64,000 nt of DNA from Galbibacter marinus (GCF_000300875.1 NZ_AMSG01000003.1:204148-268147); one strand, 5' to 3'. Numbered from the stretch's first letter, positions 39,192 to 49,401 are shown. Translations and numbers: made by a program. Notes: generated by a model from the letters alone, not told the origin.

Positions 39192-39614
39192 ATGGAAGAT
39201 TTAAATGATAAAAAAATAGTGCTCTTTGATGGTGTTTGTAACCTTTGCACTGGGACTGTGACTTTTATAATCAAACGCGACCGAAAGGATAAATTTCGTT
39301 TTGCTTCCTTACAAAGTGAGATCGGTAAACAACTTATGGAAGAACGTCATATTGACACAACGAGCAATAATTCCATTGTTGTCATTGAGCCTCAAGTAGC
39401 ATATTATGTCAAATCCAGTGCAGCTATTGAAATAGCCAAGGAACTTGGTGGATTATGGCCTGCATTACAGGTGTTTTCTTATATCTTGCCCGAAGGCATA
39501 CGGGATTCCTTATATGAAATAATCGCAAAAAACCGATATAAATGGTTTGGGAAAAAGGACAGTTGTATGATTCCAACACCTGCCCTTAAATCAAAATTTC
39601 TTGACGCCGATTAA
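39192..39614 (+). CDS. DCC-family thiol-disulfide oxidoreductase (DUF393)
   Basis: A 140-residue protein with the hallmark DGVCNLCTGTVTFIIKRD at residues 13-30, whose CxxC in a Asp-Gly-Val-Cys context names the DCC family. FRFASLQSEIGKQL and AAIEIAKELGGLWPAL are further family blocks. The fold is thioredoxin-like and a redox role is presumed. Its TAA stop overlaps the TAA of ackA on the opposite strand (shared TTAA at 39611-39614). Confidence 0.88.
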   Translation: MEDLNDKKIVLFDGVCNLCTGTVTFIIKRDRKDKFRFASLQSEIGKQLMEERHIDTTSNNSIVVIEPQVAYYVKSSAAIEIAKELGGLWPALQVFSYILPEGIRDSLYEIIAKNRYKWFGKKDSCMIPTPALKSKFLDAD

Positions 39615-40798
39615 CTGATCATCTCATAGCAATCCTTAGCGATTTCTAGTTCTTCATTTGTGGGAACCACAAGGACTAAAACCTTGGAAGACTCCTTGCT
39701 TATAATTCTATTTTCGGTTGATCGTACGTTGTTTTTGTAATCTTCGAGTTCAATCCCTAAATAATCCATGTCATCGCAAATCATACGCCGAAGGACACTG
39801 CTATTTTCCCCAATACCAGCGGTAAAAACAATAACATCAACCCCATTCATCGCTGCAGCATATGAACCTATATATTTTTTTATGCGGTATGCATTCATCT
39901 CTAATGCCAGTTGACATCTTCGATCCCCCTTCTCTGCTCTATCTTCAATTTCCCTCAAATCACTAAACCCAGTCATACCAATCATACCACTCTTTTTATG
40001 AAGTATCTCAGAGACCTCATCTAAGGTGTATCCTAGTGTATTAACCATATAGAAGATCACTGACTGATCAATATCCCCGCTTCTAGTACCCATAATAAGG
40101 CCATTTACTGGACCAAAGCCCATTGAGTGATCAACACTTTTCCCATTTTGGACAGCCGTAATGCTACAACCATTTCCTAAGTGAATGGAAATAAGTTTCG
40201 ATTTCTTCTTACTGATAAAATCTTTAGCCTTTGTACTTACATACTTATGACTGGTTCCATGAAAACCATACAGTCGTATGTAATTTTCCTTCAAAAAGGA
40301 ATCCGGGATGGCATATTTATAGGCACGCTCTGGAATAGTTTGATGAAATGCCGTATCAAAAACAGCTACTTTCTTAGCATTTGGAAAAACCTTTTCCGCT
40401 ACTTCAATTCCAGTATAATTATGTGGATTATGAAGTGGAGCAAGGCTAAATAAACGTTTTATAGTAGCTTTAACCTTGTCATCAATAAATACCGTACTCG
40501 AAAAATCTTTACCGCCATGAACGACCCTATGGCCAACAACATCAATCTCATCGACACTTTTAATCGCTCCTCTCTCACTATCCATCAACAGGGCGGCAAT
40601 ACGCTCCAAACCAACTTGATGGTTTTCAATTTCAACAGTTTCAGAAATATTCATCTTCTTAGACTTATAGTGAATGGCAGCGTTTGAAAGACCAATACTT
40701 TCAACCAGACCGGAGGCGATTACAATTTCTCCTGGCATGCGCATTAATTGAAATTTAATAGAAGAACTACCTGCATTGATGACTAATATTTTTTTCAT
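39611..40798 (-). CDS. ackA: Acetate kinase
   Basis: A 395-residue enzyme that makes ATP and acetate from acetyl phosphate (reversible). Signature 1 is VINAGSSSIKFQLM at residues 5-18; signature 2 is DTAFHQTIPERAYKYAIP. GFHGTSHKYV and the C-terminal FTAGIGENSSVLRR are also conserved. It follows pta with a 45-bp gap on the same strand, so acetyl-CoA to acetate conversion is encoded as one unit. Confidence 0.96.
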   Translation of the reverse strand: MKKILVINAGSSSIKFQLMRMPGEIVIASGLVESIGLSNAAIHYKSKKMNISETVEIENHQVGLERIAALLMDSERGAIKSVDEIDVVGHRVVHGGKDFSSTVFIDDKVKATIKRLFSLAPLHNPHNYTGIEVAEKVFPNAKKVAVFDTAFHQTIPERAYKYAIPDSFLKENYIRLYGFHGTSHKYVSTKAKDFISKKKSKLISIHLGNGCSITAVQNGKSVDHSMGFGPVNGLIMGTRSGDIDQSVIFYMVNTLGYTLDEVSEILHKKSGMIGMTGFSDLREIEDRAEKGDRRCQLALEMNAYRIKKYIGSYAAAMNGVDVIVFTAGIGENSSVLRRMICDDMDYLGIELEDYKNNVRSTENRIISKESSKVLVLVVPTNEELEIAKDCYEMIS

Positions 40799-40843
40799 AA
40801 CTATCTAAAACTTTTTACTTCTAATTTATGATTTTGGATCCCT

Positions 40844-42934
40844 TTATAATCCTTGGGCTTGAATTGCGGTAATAATAACTGTATTAAAGATATCATCTAC
40901 TGTACAGCCTCTACTGAGATCATTAACAGGTTTGTTTAGCCCTTGAAGCATAGGTCCAATGGCTAAGGCTCCTGTTTCTCTTTGTACAGCTTTATAGGTG
41001 TTATTTCCTGTGTTTAAATCAGGGAATATCAATACACTTGCCTGACCAGCAACTTCTGAATTTGGAAGTTTACTCTGTGCCACACTACTATCAACCGCAG
41101 CATCGTACTGAATCGGCCCTTCTACTTTTAAATCAGGTCGCTTAGACTTCACAATTTCGGTAGCTTCTCGTACTACATCCACATCCTCACCTTTACCGGA
41201 ACTCCCTGAAGAATAAGACAACATGGCCACCTTAGGCTCGATTCCAAAGGCTTGGCTACTATCTGCTGATGATATCGCAATCTCCGCCAGTTCTTCCGCA
41301 TTTGGATTTGGATTAATAGCACAATCTCCAAAGACGGATACGCGATCCTCCAAACACATAAAGAATATTGAAGAAACCACCGAGACTCCTGGTTTAGTTT
41401 TAATAAATTGTAATGCTGGTCGAATAGTATGTTGCGTAGTATGAGCAGCACCAGAGACCATTCCATCTGCATCTCCTTTATAAATCATCATTGTACCATA
41501 ATAGGATACATCGCTCATCCAATCCTTTGCAATGTCCATATTGACACTTTTGTGTTTACGTAGTTCATAAAATGTTTCTACATAATCCATGAACTTTTCT
41601 GAATTGGTTGGATCGATTATCTCTATGCTATCCAAATCAATTTGTAAGCCCAAATTATTGATCTTTTCAATAATCTTAGTCCGATCACCTAAAAGTGTTA
41701 TATCTACAATATCTATGGCTCTAAGATGTGCTGTGGCTTGAAGAACCCTATCATCCGTACCTTCTGGTAGGACGATTCTTTTCTTATGTTGTTTGGCACG
41801 ACTAATCAGATCGTATTGAAACATTCTAGGAGTAATCCCTTTGGGTTTGAAACTAATAAGACGCTCCGCTAGGGAATCAAACTTAACATGATTCTGGAAG
41901 GTACTTATGGAAGTTTTAATTTTTGAAATACTCTCTGCATATATATTGGCTTTAATACTTCCCACTTTATTAGCCACATTAAAGGTACCTCCCTGCACGG
42001 AGACTATTGGAACAACTTGGCTGAGTCCCTCGATGAGCTTTAGTATCGAAACCTCTGGGATCAGACCACCTGTGAGTATAATCCCTGAGATACGAGGATA
42101 GTTGCTTGAGGTATTAGCCACAAGTGCCCCTAATATAATATCACCACGATCCCCTGGAGTAATTACCAAACTGTTTTCTTTTAGTTTGGTGATATAATTT
42201 CTGAGCTGCATCGCTCCAACTCCAAAACTTGCCGTTTGATTGTCCAAGAAATCTTCTCCAAATAACACCTTACCGTCTAAAAAGGCTACAATTTCTTTCA
42301 TAGTTGGATTGGCCAAGGACTCTATTCTTGGAATTGCAAATACATCAACTTCTTCTGGAAGAAAATCCCGTAAGACATTCTCAGCAATCTCTAGGTTTTG
42401 TGCGTTGATTTTATTGGCAACAACAGCCATTACATTGACATCTTTGTTGAGATATGTGTTGTAGGCCATGCGCAGACTCAACGCCAAATCTTCCTTAGTC
42501 TTCCCAACACCAGTTGAAACTAATATTGTTGGAAGTCCTAGATTTTTGGCAATCATCACATTGAGATCGAACTCAAAAACACTACTCTCTCCCGCAAAAT
42601 CCGATCCTTCAACCAGTACGAAATCAAAACGTTTCTCTAAGGACTTGTATTTTTGAATAATTAAATCAAAGACCTGGCCAACTTTGTTGTTGTTTTGCAT
42701 TTCAATTACTTGATGCGAGGTAAACGCATAGGCGTCTTGGTAGGTCATCTCTACATCAAAATAAGAAAGGACAGTTTCTATATGATTATCTTTCTCCCTT
42801 TTTGTATCATTAATAATGGGTCGAAAGTAACCCACCTTAGCAGTTTTCCCTAAAAAGGTTCGCATTAAACCTAAAGTAATTAATGATTTACCACTATCTG
42901 ATTCTAGTGTAGCAATATAAATTCCTTTATTCAT
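40844..42934 (-). CDS. pta: Phosphate acetyltransferase, long form
   Basis: A 696-residue enzyme converting acetyl-CoA and phosphate to acetyl phosphate. Three parts are visible: a BioD-like P-loop domain (TLESDSGKSLITLGLMRTF, about residues 7-25), a DRTGG regulatory domain (about 205-330, VITPGDRGDIILGA), and the catalytic PTA domain (about 370-690, LPEGTDDRVLQAT, YSSGSSGKGEDVDVV). ATG at 42934 (MNKGIYIATLESD) is preferred over an in-frame ATG 15 bp upstream. It is the first gene of the pta-ackA unit. Confidence 0.95.
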   Translation of the reverse strand: MNKGIYIATLESDSGKSLITLGLMRTFLGKTAKVGYFRPIINDTKREKDNHIETVLSYFDVEMTYQDAYAFTSHQVIEMQNNNKVGQVFDLIIQKYKSLEKRFDFVLVEGSDFAGESSVFEFDLNVMIAKNLGLPTILVSTGVGKTKEDLALSLRMAYNTYLNKDVNVMAVVANKINAQNLEIAENVLRDFLPEEVDVFAIPRIESLANPTMKEIVAFLDGKVLFGEDFLDNQTASFGVGAMQLRNYITKLKENSLVITPGDRGDIILGALVANTSSNYPRISGIILTGGLIPEVSILKLIEGLSQVVPIVSVQGGTFNVANKVGSIKANIYAESISKIKTSISTFQNHVKFDSLAERLISFKPKGITPRMFQYDLISRAKQHKKRIVLPEGTDDRVLQATAHLRAIDIVDITLLGDRTKIIEKINNLGLQIDLDSIEIIDPTNSEKFMDYVETFYELRKHKSVNMDIAKDWMSDVSYYGTMMIYKGDADGMVSGAAHTTQHTIRPALQFIKTKPGVSVVSSIFFMCLEDRVSVFGDCAINPNPNAEELAEIAISSADSSQAFGIEPKVAMLSYSSGSSGKGEDVDVVREATEIVKSKRPDLKVEGPIQYDAAVDSSVAQSKLPNSEVAGQASVLIFPDLNTGNNTYKAVQRETGALAIGPMLQGLNKPVNDLSRGCTVDDIFNTVIITAIQAQGL

Positions 42935-43294
42935 CCTAATTAAAGTCAAGTTTTTAGAGCCATTCGCCTAACGCCTCTAATTGCTATCAAAAATACTAGA
43001 TATTACCATGCTTTCCTAAATGTTTATGGTCTTTATCTTGGATTTATTTTAACAAAATTCAAGTCCACTAACATCCAATTATATTTTAAAAAACCTCCTT
43101 TTAAAAAAGTTATAAAATCCATTTCTTACATCGCCTAGCAAGTAGCGTGATGTTTTATTTGTATAATAATTTGTTAATTTGCCAATACAGACTAAGATTA
43201 GGGAATAAGCTAGGTTCAAAAATCTGTCTAATCCAATAAGGACAAACCTTTTGTATAATATACCCGCCTCTTAATTAAGGACCACTAAAACCAG
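42935..43294. other. Intergenic region between divergent pta and hutI
   Basis: No gene is seen. The pta promoter box lies at 42988-42995 on the reverse strand. The rest is AT-rich; no TAnnTTTG box, hairpin or operator could be assigned to hutI. Confidence 0.5.
42988..42995 (-). promoter_or_regulatory. -7 promoter box TATTTTTG of pta-ackA
   Basis: Exact TAnnTTTG on the reverse strand; predicted start near 42982, about 48 nt before the pta ATG at 42934. Confidence 0.5.
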
Positions 43295-44542
43295 ATGTCA
43301 AGAATGAAAATACTATTTACCAATATAAAAGAGCTTCTACAAACTAGAGACAACCCAACAACAGCGCTTAAAGCCGAGGCTATGAAAGTGCTACCGACCA
43401 TTAAAAATGCGTACCTTCTTATAGAAGATCAAAAAATATCTCAGTACGGAAGCATGAATAATCTCCCTACCATTGAGGTGGATAAACAGGTAGATCTCAG
43501 CGGCAAAATGGTACTTCCTACCTGGTGTGATAGCCATACACATTTGGTATATGCTGGAAATCGGGAACAAGAATTCATAGATAGAATCAATGGGTTGAGT
43601 TATGAAGAAATTGCTGCCAAAGGTGGTGGAATCCTAAATTCAGCCAAAACCCTCGAGAATACCAGTGAGAATGAATTATTTGAACAATCCGTAAAACGAT
43701 TAGAGTCTGTAGGGCGACTAGGAACAGGAGCGCTTGAAATTAAAAGCGGATATGGGCTTTCCTTAGAGGGCGAACTTAAAATGCTCCGGGTAATAAAACG
43801 CTTAAAAGAATATAGCGGCATTACCATAAAAAGCACCTTTTTAGGTGCTCATGCCGTACCTTTATCATTCAAAGAAAATCGACAAGCCTATATAGACTAC
43901 ATTATCGCCACCATATTACCAGAGGTGGTATCACAAGGACTTGCAGAGTATATTGATGTTTTCTGTGAAAAAGGATATTTTTCAGTATCTGATATGGAAA
44001 GAATCCTTGAAGCCGCTACAGAAAAAGGACTTATACCCAAAGTTCATGTGAATCAATTTAATGCAATAGGTGGTATTAAGGCTGCTATAAAATACAATGC
44101 CTTAACTGTTGATCACCTTGAGGTCATCGAAGAGCAAGATATAACTGCGATGCAAAACGCAAACACCATAGCCGTCGCACTTCCCCTATGTTCCTTTTTC
44201 CTCGGAATTCCATATAGTCCTGCAAAGAAACTTATAGAAGCAGGGATACCCTTTGCCCTTGCCAGTGATTACAACCCAGGCTCCTCTCCAAGTGGAAACA
44301 TGAATCAAGTGGTATCAACCGCATGTATTAAAATGAAATTAAATCCAGAAGAGGCCATAAATGCTGCCACAATAAATGCAGCACATGCCATGGGAATAGC
44401 ATCCACTCATGGAAGTATAACTCCTGGTAAGGTGGCCAACTTTATTATTACAAAGGACGTGCCCTCTTATGGATATTTAATGTACGATTTTGGCAATAAC
44501 AACATTGACTCAGTGTATATCAATGGGATGGCTTTAGATTAA
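43295..44542 (+). CDS. hutI: Imidazolonepropionase
   Basis: A 415-residue amidohydrolase of histidine breakdown that opens imidazolone-5-propionate to N-formimino-glutamate. Metal ligands and active-site motifs are clear: [42 protein letters not shown] and [14 protein letters not shown]. Met4 ([11 protein letters not shown]) is an equally good start. The other hut genes are not in this window. Its stop shares TTAA (44539-44542) with the convergent AIM24-family gene. Confidence 0.95.
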   Translation: MSRMKILFTNIKELLQTRDNPTTALKAEAMKVLPTIKNAYLLIEDQKISQYGSMNNLPTIEVDKQVDLSGKMVLPTWCDSHTHLVYAGNREQEFIDRINGLSYEEIAAKGGGILNSAKTLENTSENELFEQSVKRLESVGRLGTGALEIKSGYGLSLEGELKMLRVIKRLKEYSGITIKSTFLGAHAVPLSFKENRQAYIDYIIATILPEVVSQGLAEYIDVFCEKGYFSVSDMERILEAATEKGLIPKVHVNQFNAIGGIKAAIKYNALTVDHLEVIEEQDITAMQNANTIAVALPLCSFFLGIPYSPAKKLIEAGIPFALASDYNPGSSPSGNMNQVVSTACIKMKLNPEEAINAATINAAHAMGIASTHGSITPGKVANFIITKDVPSYGYLMYDFGNNNIDSVYINGMALD

Positions 44543-45339
44543 AAACGATTATCACCATCGAGAAGGTTTCCTAATCCCCCTAGTACACTCCCTTCGCCTT
44601 TACTCTTACCGCCTTGTTGTGGAATGGCCGCAAATACACGACTTGCAAGACGACTAAATGGTAAAGACTGAATATACACCACCCCAGGACCTCTTAGTGT
44701 CGCATAGAATAATCCTTCTCCACCAAAAACTGTATTTTTAATACCTCCAACAAATTGAATATCATAATCTATGTCTTTTGTAAAACCCACAATACATCCT
44801 GTATCGACCTTTAGCAATTCACCTTCGGCCAATTCTTTTCTAGCCAAGGTTCCTCCAGCGTGAACAAAAGCCATACCGTCTCCTTGCAGTTTTTGCATTA
44901 TAAAGCCTTCTCCCCCGAAAAAGCCACGACCTAAACGTTTGGAAAATTCAATACCAACTGAGACCCCTTTAGCCGCACATAGGAAGGCGTCTTTCTGACA
45001 GATAAACTTACCTTGGTACTTTCTTAGATCAATAGGAACTATCTTTCCTGGGTACGGTGCAGCAAAACTCACCTTTTTCTTTAGCCCTGTTGTATTTAGG
45101 TAAGCAGTCATAAACAGACTCTCCCCGGTTAGCATACGCTTCCCAGCGGAGAACAGCTTCCCTAAAACTCCACGGTCTTGGTTAGATCCATCTCCAAAAA
45201 TTGTATCCATATTCAATCCATCTTCCATCATCATAAAACTCCCTGCTTCTGCAACTACTGCTTCCTGTGGATCTAATTCTATTTCCACAAATTGCATTTC
45301 TTCTCCGTAAATTTGGTAATCAATTTCGTGTGCTGTCAT
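44539..45339 (-). CDS. AIM24/TIGR00266-family protein
   Basis: A 266-residue all-beta protein. It shows [60 protein letters not shown] strands and [19 protein letters not shown], the pattern of the TIGR00266/AIM24 family. It ends in a Gly-rich tail ([10 protein letters not shown]). No signal peptide is seen. The family function in bacteria is unsettled. It lies between hutI (convergent) and a DUF4442 gene on the same strand. Confidence 0.85.
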   Translation of the reverse strand: MTAHEIDYQIYGEEMQFVEIELDPQEAVVAEAGSFMMMEDGLNMDTIFGDGSNQDRGVLGKLFSAGKRMLTGESLFMTAYLNTTGLKKKVSFAAPYPGKIVPIDLRKYQGKFICQKDAFLCAAKGVSVGIEFSKRLGRGFFGGEGFIMQKLQGDGMAFVHAGGTLARKELAEGELLKVDTGCIVGFTKDIDYDIQFVGGIKNTVFGGEGLFYATLRGPGVVYIQSLPFSRLASRVFAAIPQQGGKSKGEGSVLGGLGNLLDGDNRF

Positions 45340-45405
45340 AATTTATTTCATTTGGTTGTTTCACTCTTATTAGTAGAATAAATAATTGATTTGTTACAAT
45401 ACCCC

Positions 45406-45867
45406 TCACAAAGATGACTTTAATTTGATGGTCCATTCAAAGTCAAAGACACTCACCACATCACCTTGACTATCCTTACCTGTGGATTGCATCCAAAAGG
45501 TCTGTCCTTCCCCACTGGATATAGCCTTAACTATAGCATTATCAACTACAACACCTTGCTCACATTCAAAGGTAATTTTACCTTTGGCTTTTTTTGTAAA
45601 AACCGCTTTGTTTTGGGCAACTAACATAGAAATCCGATGATTACTTTCCTTTATTTTACCGATTACTAAGGCCCCTGTGGACAACTCTGCTGCCATACCT
45701 TGTACAGCCCAAAACATAGAATTAAATGGATTCTGATTCATCCATCGATGTCGAACTGTTGTTGTGCATTTTACATCATTAATCTGGTTAACCCGTACCC
45801 CACACATCCATGCAGAAGGCAACTTGATCATTGCAAAGTTATTAAGTTTTGAAGCTGTTAGTTTCAT
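45406..45867 (-). CDS. DUF4442 hotdog-fold protein (possible thioesterase)
   Basis: A 153-residue protein. CGVRVNQINDVKCTTTVRHR and NPFNSMFWAVQGMAAELSTG (about residues 21-66) match the DUF4442 pattern, a hotdog-fold family related to acyl-CoA thioesterases. The position equivalent to the catalytic Asp/Glu of PaaI is in the segment AAELSTG. The substrate is unknown. The next gene on the same strand (AIM24 family) starts about 65 bp on, so the two may be cotranscribed. Confidence 0.78.
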   Translation of the reverse strand: MKLTASKLNNFAMIKLPSAWMCGVRVNQINDVKCTTTVRHRWMNQNPFNSMFWAVQGMAAELSTGALVIGKIKESNHRISMLVAQNKAVFTKKAKGKITFECEQGVVVDNAIVKAISSGEGQTFWMQSTGKDSQGDVVSVFDFEWTIKLKSSL

Positions 45868-45961
45868 ATAAATTGATGATTATAGCCTGTAATATATTGA
45901 ATATTCGACAATTTTAAGGCTTGCATGTAGTGTTAATTTTTTGTTAATTATAGTACTATGT

Positions 45962-45994
45962 TTTGCACACTACCTTTTTAAGTACATATATTTG
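45962..45994 (+). promoter_or_regulatory. Promoter with TTTG and TATATTTG before the DUF4870 gene
   Basis: TTTG at 45962 and TATATTTG at 45987 have starts 25 bp apart, matching the two-part Bacteroidetes promoter. The predicted start near 46000 favours the ATG at 46051 over that at 46009. Confidence 0.6.
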
Positions 45995-46050
45995 CATAGG
46001 ATATTAGCATGTATTGGATATTTCAAGTAAAAAATCATCAATCAAACAAT

Positions 46051-46521
46051 ATGGAGAACACAATTAGCAAACACCATCGTAATATGGCAGCTTTCATACA
46101 TCTGTCTACGTTTACCAAATATATTTTCCCTTTTGGAAATTTTATTTTTCCAATGTTGCTATGGTTTTTAAACAAGGAAAAACATCCTTTTGTAGACAAT
46201 AATGGAAAACAAGCACTTAATTTTCAGATAAGCTTACTTCTGTATGGGTTTATTCTGGGAATAATTATCATCCCAGTGGTGTTAATGGCTGGATGGGAAT
46301 TTGCTGAGCTAACAAACTTTTGGCAATACAACGGTCACAATTTAGATTTAAACTTAAGTAGTATACCAAGCCTGGGAATTAATATTGCCATATTAGGAAT
46401 TATTGTTGTGTTAGGAGTTGTACTCGCTCTTGTAGATATTTTATGTACCATTCTTGCAACGCTAAGATCAAATGAGGGCATTGAGTATAAATACCCACTT
46501 AGTATTTCATTTTTAAAATAA
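46051..46521 (+). CDS. DUF4870-like membrane protein
   Basis: A 156-residue integral membrane protein. MENTISKHHRNMAAFIHLST is followed by FPFGNFIFPMLLWFLNKEKH and FVDNNGKQALNFQISLLLYG, the diagnostic DUF4870 core (NxxGKxAlNFq). Three to four membrane segments are visible near residues 22-40, 55-85 and 112-145. Function is unknown. The PadR gene follows after 78 bp, and the PspC and head-GIN genes come next on the same strand, so it probably opens an envelope-related operon. A longer start at 46009 is possible. Confidence 0.75.
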   Translation: MENTISKHHRNMAAFIHLSTFTKYIFPFGNFIFPMLLWFLNKEKHPFVDNNGKQALNFQISLLLYGFILGIIIIPVVLMAGWEFAELTNFWQYNGHNLDLNLSSIPSLGINIAILGIIVVLGVVLALVDILCTILATLRSNEGIEYKYPLSISFLK

Positions 46522-46599
46522 TTAATAGAAGGATATCATTAAATTCATCAAAAATCAACAATCAAAAAACGAACAGTTAAATAAAAGAATTATGTAACC

Positions 46600-46923
46600 A
46601 TGAATATAGAAAACACAAAAGCGCAAATGCGCAAAGGGGTTCTAGAATTCTGTATCTTATCTATCATACATGATCAAGATAAGTATGCATCGGAGATTCT
46701 TGAAACTTTAAAAGACGCAAAAATGCTTGTAGTAGAAGGAACGATTTATCCTTTACTCACAAGGTTGAAGAATGCAGGCTTATTGAATTATCGATGGGAG
46801 GAATCTACCTCTGGCCCACCTCGTAAATACTATACCCTTACTGAAAATGGAAAGCTGTTTCTAAAAGAACTAAATAGTACTTGGGAGGAATTAAGAAATG
46901 CAGTTAACCTGGTAACAAAATAA
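46600..46923 (+). CDS. PadR-family transcriptional regulator
   Basis: A 107-residue winged-helix protein of the short PadR type. AQMRKGVLEFCILSIIHDQD starts the DNA-binding domain, and VVEGTIYPLLTRLKNAGLLN holds the recognition helix. SGPPRKYYTLTENGKLFLKE is the wing. PadR proteins usually repress the operon they sit in, often in response to small ligands or envelope stress. It starts an arrangement PadR - PspC - head-GIN with gaps of 10 and 29 bp. Confidence 0.9.
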   Translation: MNIENTKAQMRKGVLEFCILSIIHDQDKYASEILETLKDAKMLVVEGTIYPLLTRLKNAGLLNYRWEESTSGPPRKYYTLTENGKLFLKELNSTWEELRNAVNLVTK

Positions 46924-46933
46924 AACACGAACG

Positions 46934-48595
46934 ATGAATAAGACAATCAATATAAATTTAGCAAATACATTCTTTCACATCGATGAGGATGCTTATTTGA
47001 AGCTACAACGCTATTTAGAGGCGATTAAACGATCCTTTACAAAATCCCAAGGCAAAGATGAGATCATCTCTGATATCGAAGCTCGGATTGCTGAACTATT
47101 TACTGAGCGATTAGAGCATGATCGACAGGTGATAACCACAAAAGAAGTGGAAGAAATCATCAGTATTATGGGCCAACCAGAAGATTATCTGGTCGACGAG
47201 GAACTTTTTGAAGATAATCCACGAAGTAGCTATAGTCATACGACAAAGACTCACAAAACATTATACCGTGATATTGATCGCAAGTACATCGGCGGAGTGT
47301 GTGCTGGTTTGAGTCATTACCTTGGATTAGATGTATTATGGGTTCGTTTATTATTTATAATTATTAGTATATTAAGTCTAGGTACTGGTAGTATTATATA
47401 CCTGAGTCTTTGGATTCTAGTTCCCGAGGCTGCCACCACAGCCCAGAAAATTTCTATGGCCGGTGATCCTATCAATATCAGTAATATTGAAAAGAAAATT
47501 CGAGAAGGATTTGAAGACGTCACAGAGAAGGTTAAAAATGTAGATTACGATAAGATGGGTGCTTCTGTAAAAAAAAATTCAAAAAATATTTTTGACTCTG
47601 CCTTAGCAGTGGTGCTAAGCCTCTTTAGAATATTTGCAAAACTGATAGGGATAATCATATTGATCACAGCTGCAATCTCCTTAATTTTCATATTCTATGG
47701 CCTTTTTACAGCAGGAACTATGGAGATTTGGGGTGCTCCCTGGAATGATTATTTGCATGCAACGGTTAACGCCCCAATTTGGATGATTTCCCTATTGAGC
47801 TTTTTAGCTGTTGGAATTCCGTTGTTTTTTCTTTTTTACTTAGGTCTAAAAATTATTTTCAGCAATTTAAAATCAATCGGGAATTTCGCAAAATTCGCTC
47901 TAATAGGACTTTGGATATTATCTGTCATTGGTATTAGTATTATCGGGATAAAAGCAGCTAGTAGCTATGCCTTTCATGGATCTTCCACAGAAGTAGTTCA
48001 TCCAGTAATAAACACAACGGACACATTGGTTATAAAGATGGCTTCTACAGATGTATTAAATCAAAGGGTATTTGACTCCGATGGCTTTATAATTAGTGAT
48101 ATCGATAGAGGTAATGAAGGGAAGTCTATCTACAGTGATGAAGTGGAGTTTCGCATCAGGCCTTCGGAAAATGATGAATTAAAAATTGAAATTAAAAAAG
48201 AATCCCAAGGTGCTAGTCAAGGAGAGGCGCGCCAAAGAGCTGAGGCTATCATATATGACTACACGTTAAGTTCTGGGGTACTGACATTGGATGACTACCT
48301 CAGGACCTCTGTAGACAACGGTTATAGGGATCAAGAAGTGGACGTTACGATTTACATCCCAGGGTCAATGACCCTTAAGTTTGACCGTTCGACTAAGCAC
48401 CATATTAGGACTTATAACAATATGGACTATGGGTTTAACAAAGTAGCCAGCCAATTCTGGAGAATCGATACTCATGGAACATTAATTTGTGTGGATTGTG
48501 CGAATAGCTCCACCCCTACACAAACAAGATCTCAGCAGGTAGACACCACAGCTGTAAGAAATATCCAAATGGAAAATCTTAAAGATAGTATCTAA
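46934..48595 (+). CDS. PspC-domain membrane protein with C-terminal adhesin-like part
   Basis: A 553-residue protein. Residues about 1-95 form a cytosolic helical domain (INLANTFFHIDEDAYLKLQR, ISDIEARIAELFTERL) resembling HAAS-type modules. Residues about 108-168 are a PspC domain (LYRDIDRKYIGGVCAGLSHY, then VRLLFIIISILSLGTGSI). Three further hydrophobic regions follow near 228-262, 280-308 and 318-342. The last 200 residues are hydrophilic and beta-rich, probably periplasmic, with a short Cys pair (CVDCA). It likely senses or stabilises the membrane and works with the PadR regulator and GIN lipoprotein next to it. Confidence 0.85.
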   Translation: MNKTININLANTFFHIDEDAYLKLQRYLEAIKRSFTKSQGKDEIISDIEARIAELFTERLEHDRQVITTKEVEEIISIMGQPEDYLVDEELFEDNPRSSYSHTTKTHKTLYRDIDRKYIGGVCAGLSHYLGLDVLWVRLLFIIISILSLGTGSIIYLSLWILVPEAATTAQKISMAGDPINISNIEKKIREGFEDVTEKVKNVDYDKMGASVKKNSKNIFDSALAVVLSLFRIFAKLIGIIILITAAISLIFIFYGLFTAGTMEIWGAPWNDYLHATVNAPIWMISLLSFLAVGIPLFFLFYLGLKIIFSNLKSIGNFAKFALIGLWILSVIGISIIGIKAASSYAFHGSSTEVVHPVINTTDTLVIKMASTDVLNQRVFDSDGFIISDIDRGNEGKSIYSDEVEFRIRPSENDELKIEIKKESQGASQGEARQRAEAIIYDYTLSSGVLTLDDYLRTSVDNGYRDQEVDVTIYIPGSMTLKFDRSTKHHIRTYNNMDYGFNKVASQFWRIDTHGTLICVDCANSSTPTQTRSQQVDTTAVRNIQMENLKDSI

Positions 48596-48624
48596 TTATA
48601 AAATCAATCAAAAACCAACCAACA

Positions 48625-49290
48625 ATGAACACCTTAATCAAAGTAATCGTAAGTATTGTCATTTCTTTATTTCTTTGTTCTTGCGAATTTAATTTCGCAG
48701 TAATCAACGGAGATGGCAATGTTGTCACCCAAGAAAGAGTCGTTACACAACCTTTTAATGCTATTGAAGCATCTACTGGCCTCGAGGTAGAGCTCACCAT
48801 GGATCAGAATGAGAAAGTAATGGTTGTTGCCGATAAAAACTTATTGGAGATCATCACTACAGAAGTAAAAAATAATACTTTACACATCACCACAAAACAA
48901 AACATAGGCCGATCTAAATCTAAAAAAATCCTTGTAGGGGTGAAAAACATATCAAGTATACAGGCTAGAGCTGGTGTCGCCCTTAGGAGTGAAGGAGCTT
49001 TAATTGTGGATGACTTAGAAATCACGAGTAGTAGCGGAAGTAATACATCACTTATAGTAGATGCTAAATCCTTACAATTAAATGCCAGTAGCGGAGCTAA
49101 TTTAAGGGTTGAAGGGAACACTAATTATTTAAAGGTCAAAGCCTCTTCAGGTGCTCATATTAACGCTAATGATCTCATAGCTAAAAATACTCAGGCAAAG
49201 GCCTCATCTGGGGCCAATATTCAAGTAGTAAAAACAAATCATATCTCCATAGAAGAAAGCTCAGGCGGTCATGTAACAACTAAGGAATAA
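48625..49290 (+). CDS. Head-GIN-domain (DUF2807) lipoprotein
   Basis: A 221-residue protein. MNTLIKVIVSIVISLFLCSC is a lipoprotein signal with Cys20. FNAIEASTGLEVELTMDQNE begins the head-GIN domain. The C-terminal half carries a repeated turn motif SSGA/SSGS about every 20 residues (SSSGSN, NASSGANL, KASSGAHI, KASSGANI, ESSGGHV), the mark of a right-handed beta-helix. Function is unknown; it is the last gene of the PadR-PspC operon. Confidence 0.85.
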   Translation: MNTLIKVIVSIVISLFLCSCEFNFAVINGDGNVVTQERVVTQPFNAIEASTGLEVELTMDQNEKVMVVADKNLLEIITTEVKNNTLHITTKQNIGRSKSKKILVGVKNISSIQARAGVALRSEGALIVDDLEITSSSGSNTSLIVDAKSLQLNASSGANLRVEGNTNYLKVKASSGAHINANDLIAKNTQAKASSGANIQVVKTNHISIEESSGGHVTTKE

Positions 49291-49401
49291 CCATTAATTT
49301 TAAGTACACAAATCAATTGTAGTTTTTGCATTAATTTTTCATGCAAGTCCCACTGTTTTTGTCGGCTAATATGTAAATTCGTTCCAAAGCAGAATTAGCA
49401 A

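Noticed and set aside
49016..49280. Short repeats in DNA at the 3' half of the head-GIN gene
   Set aside because: They encode the periodic SSGA turns of a beta-helix; they are not a CRISPR or a DNA-level repeat.
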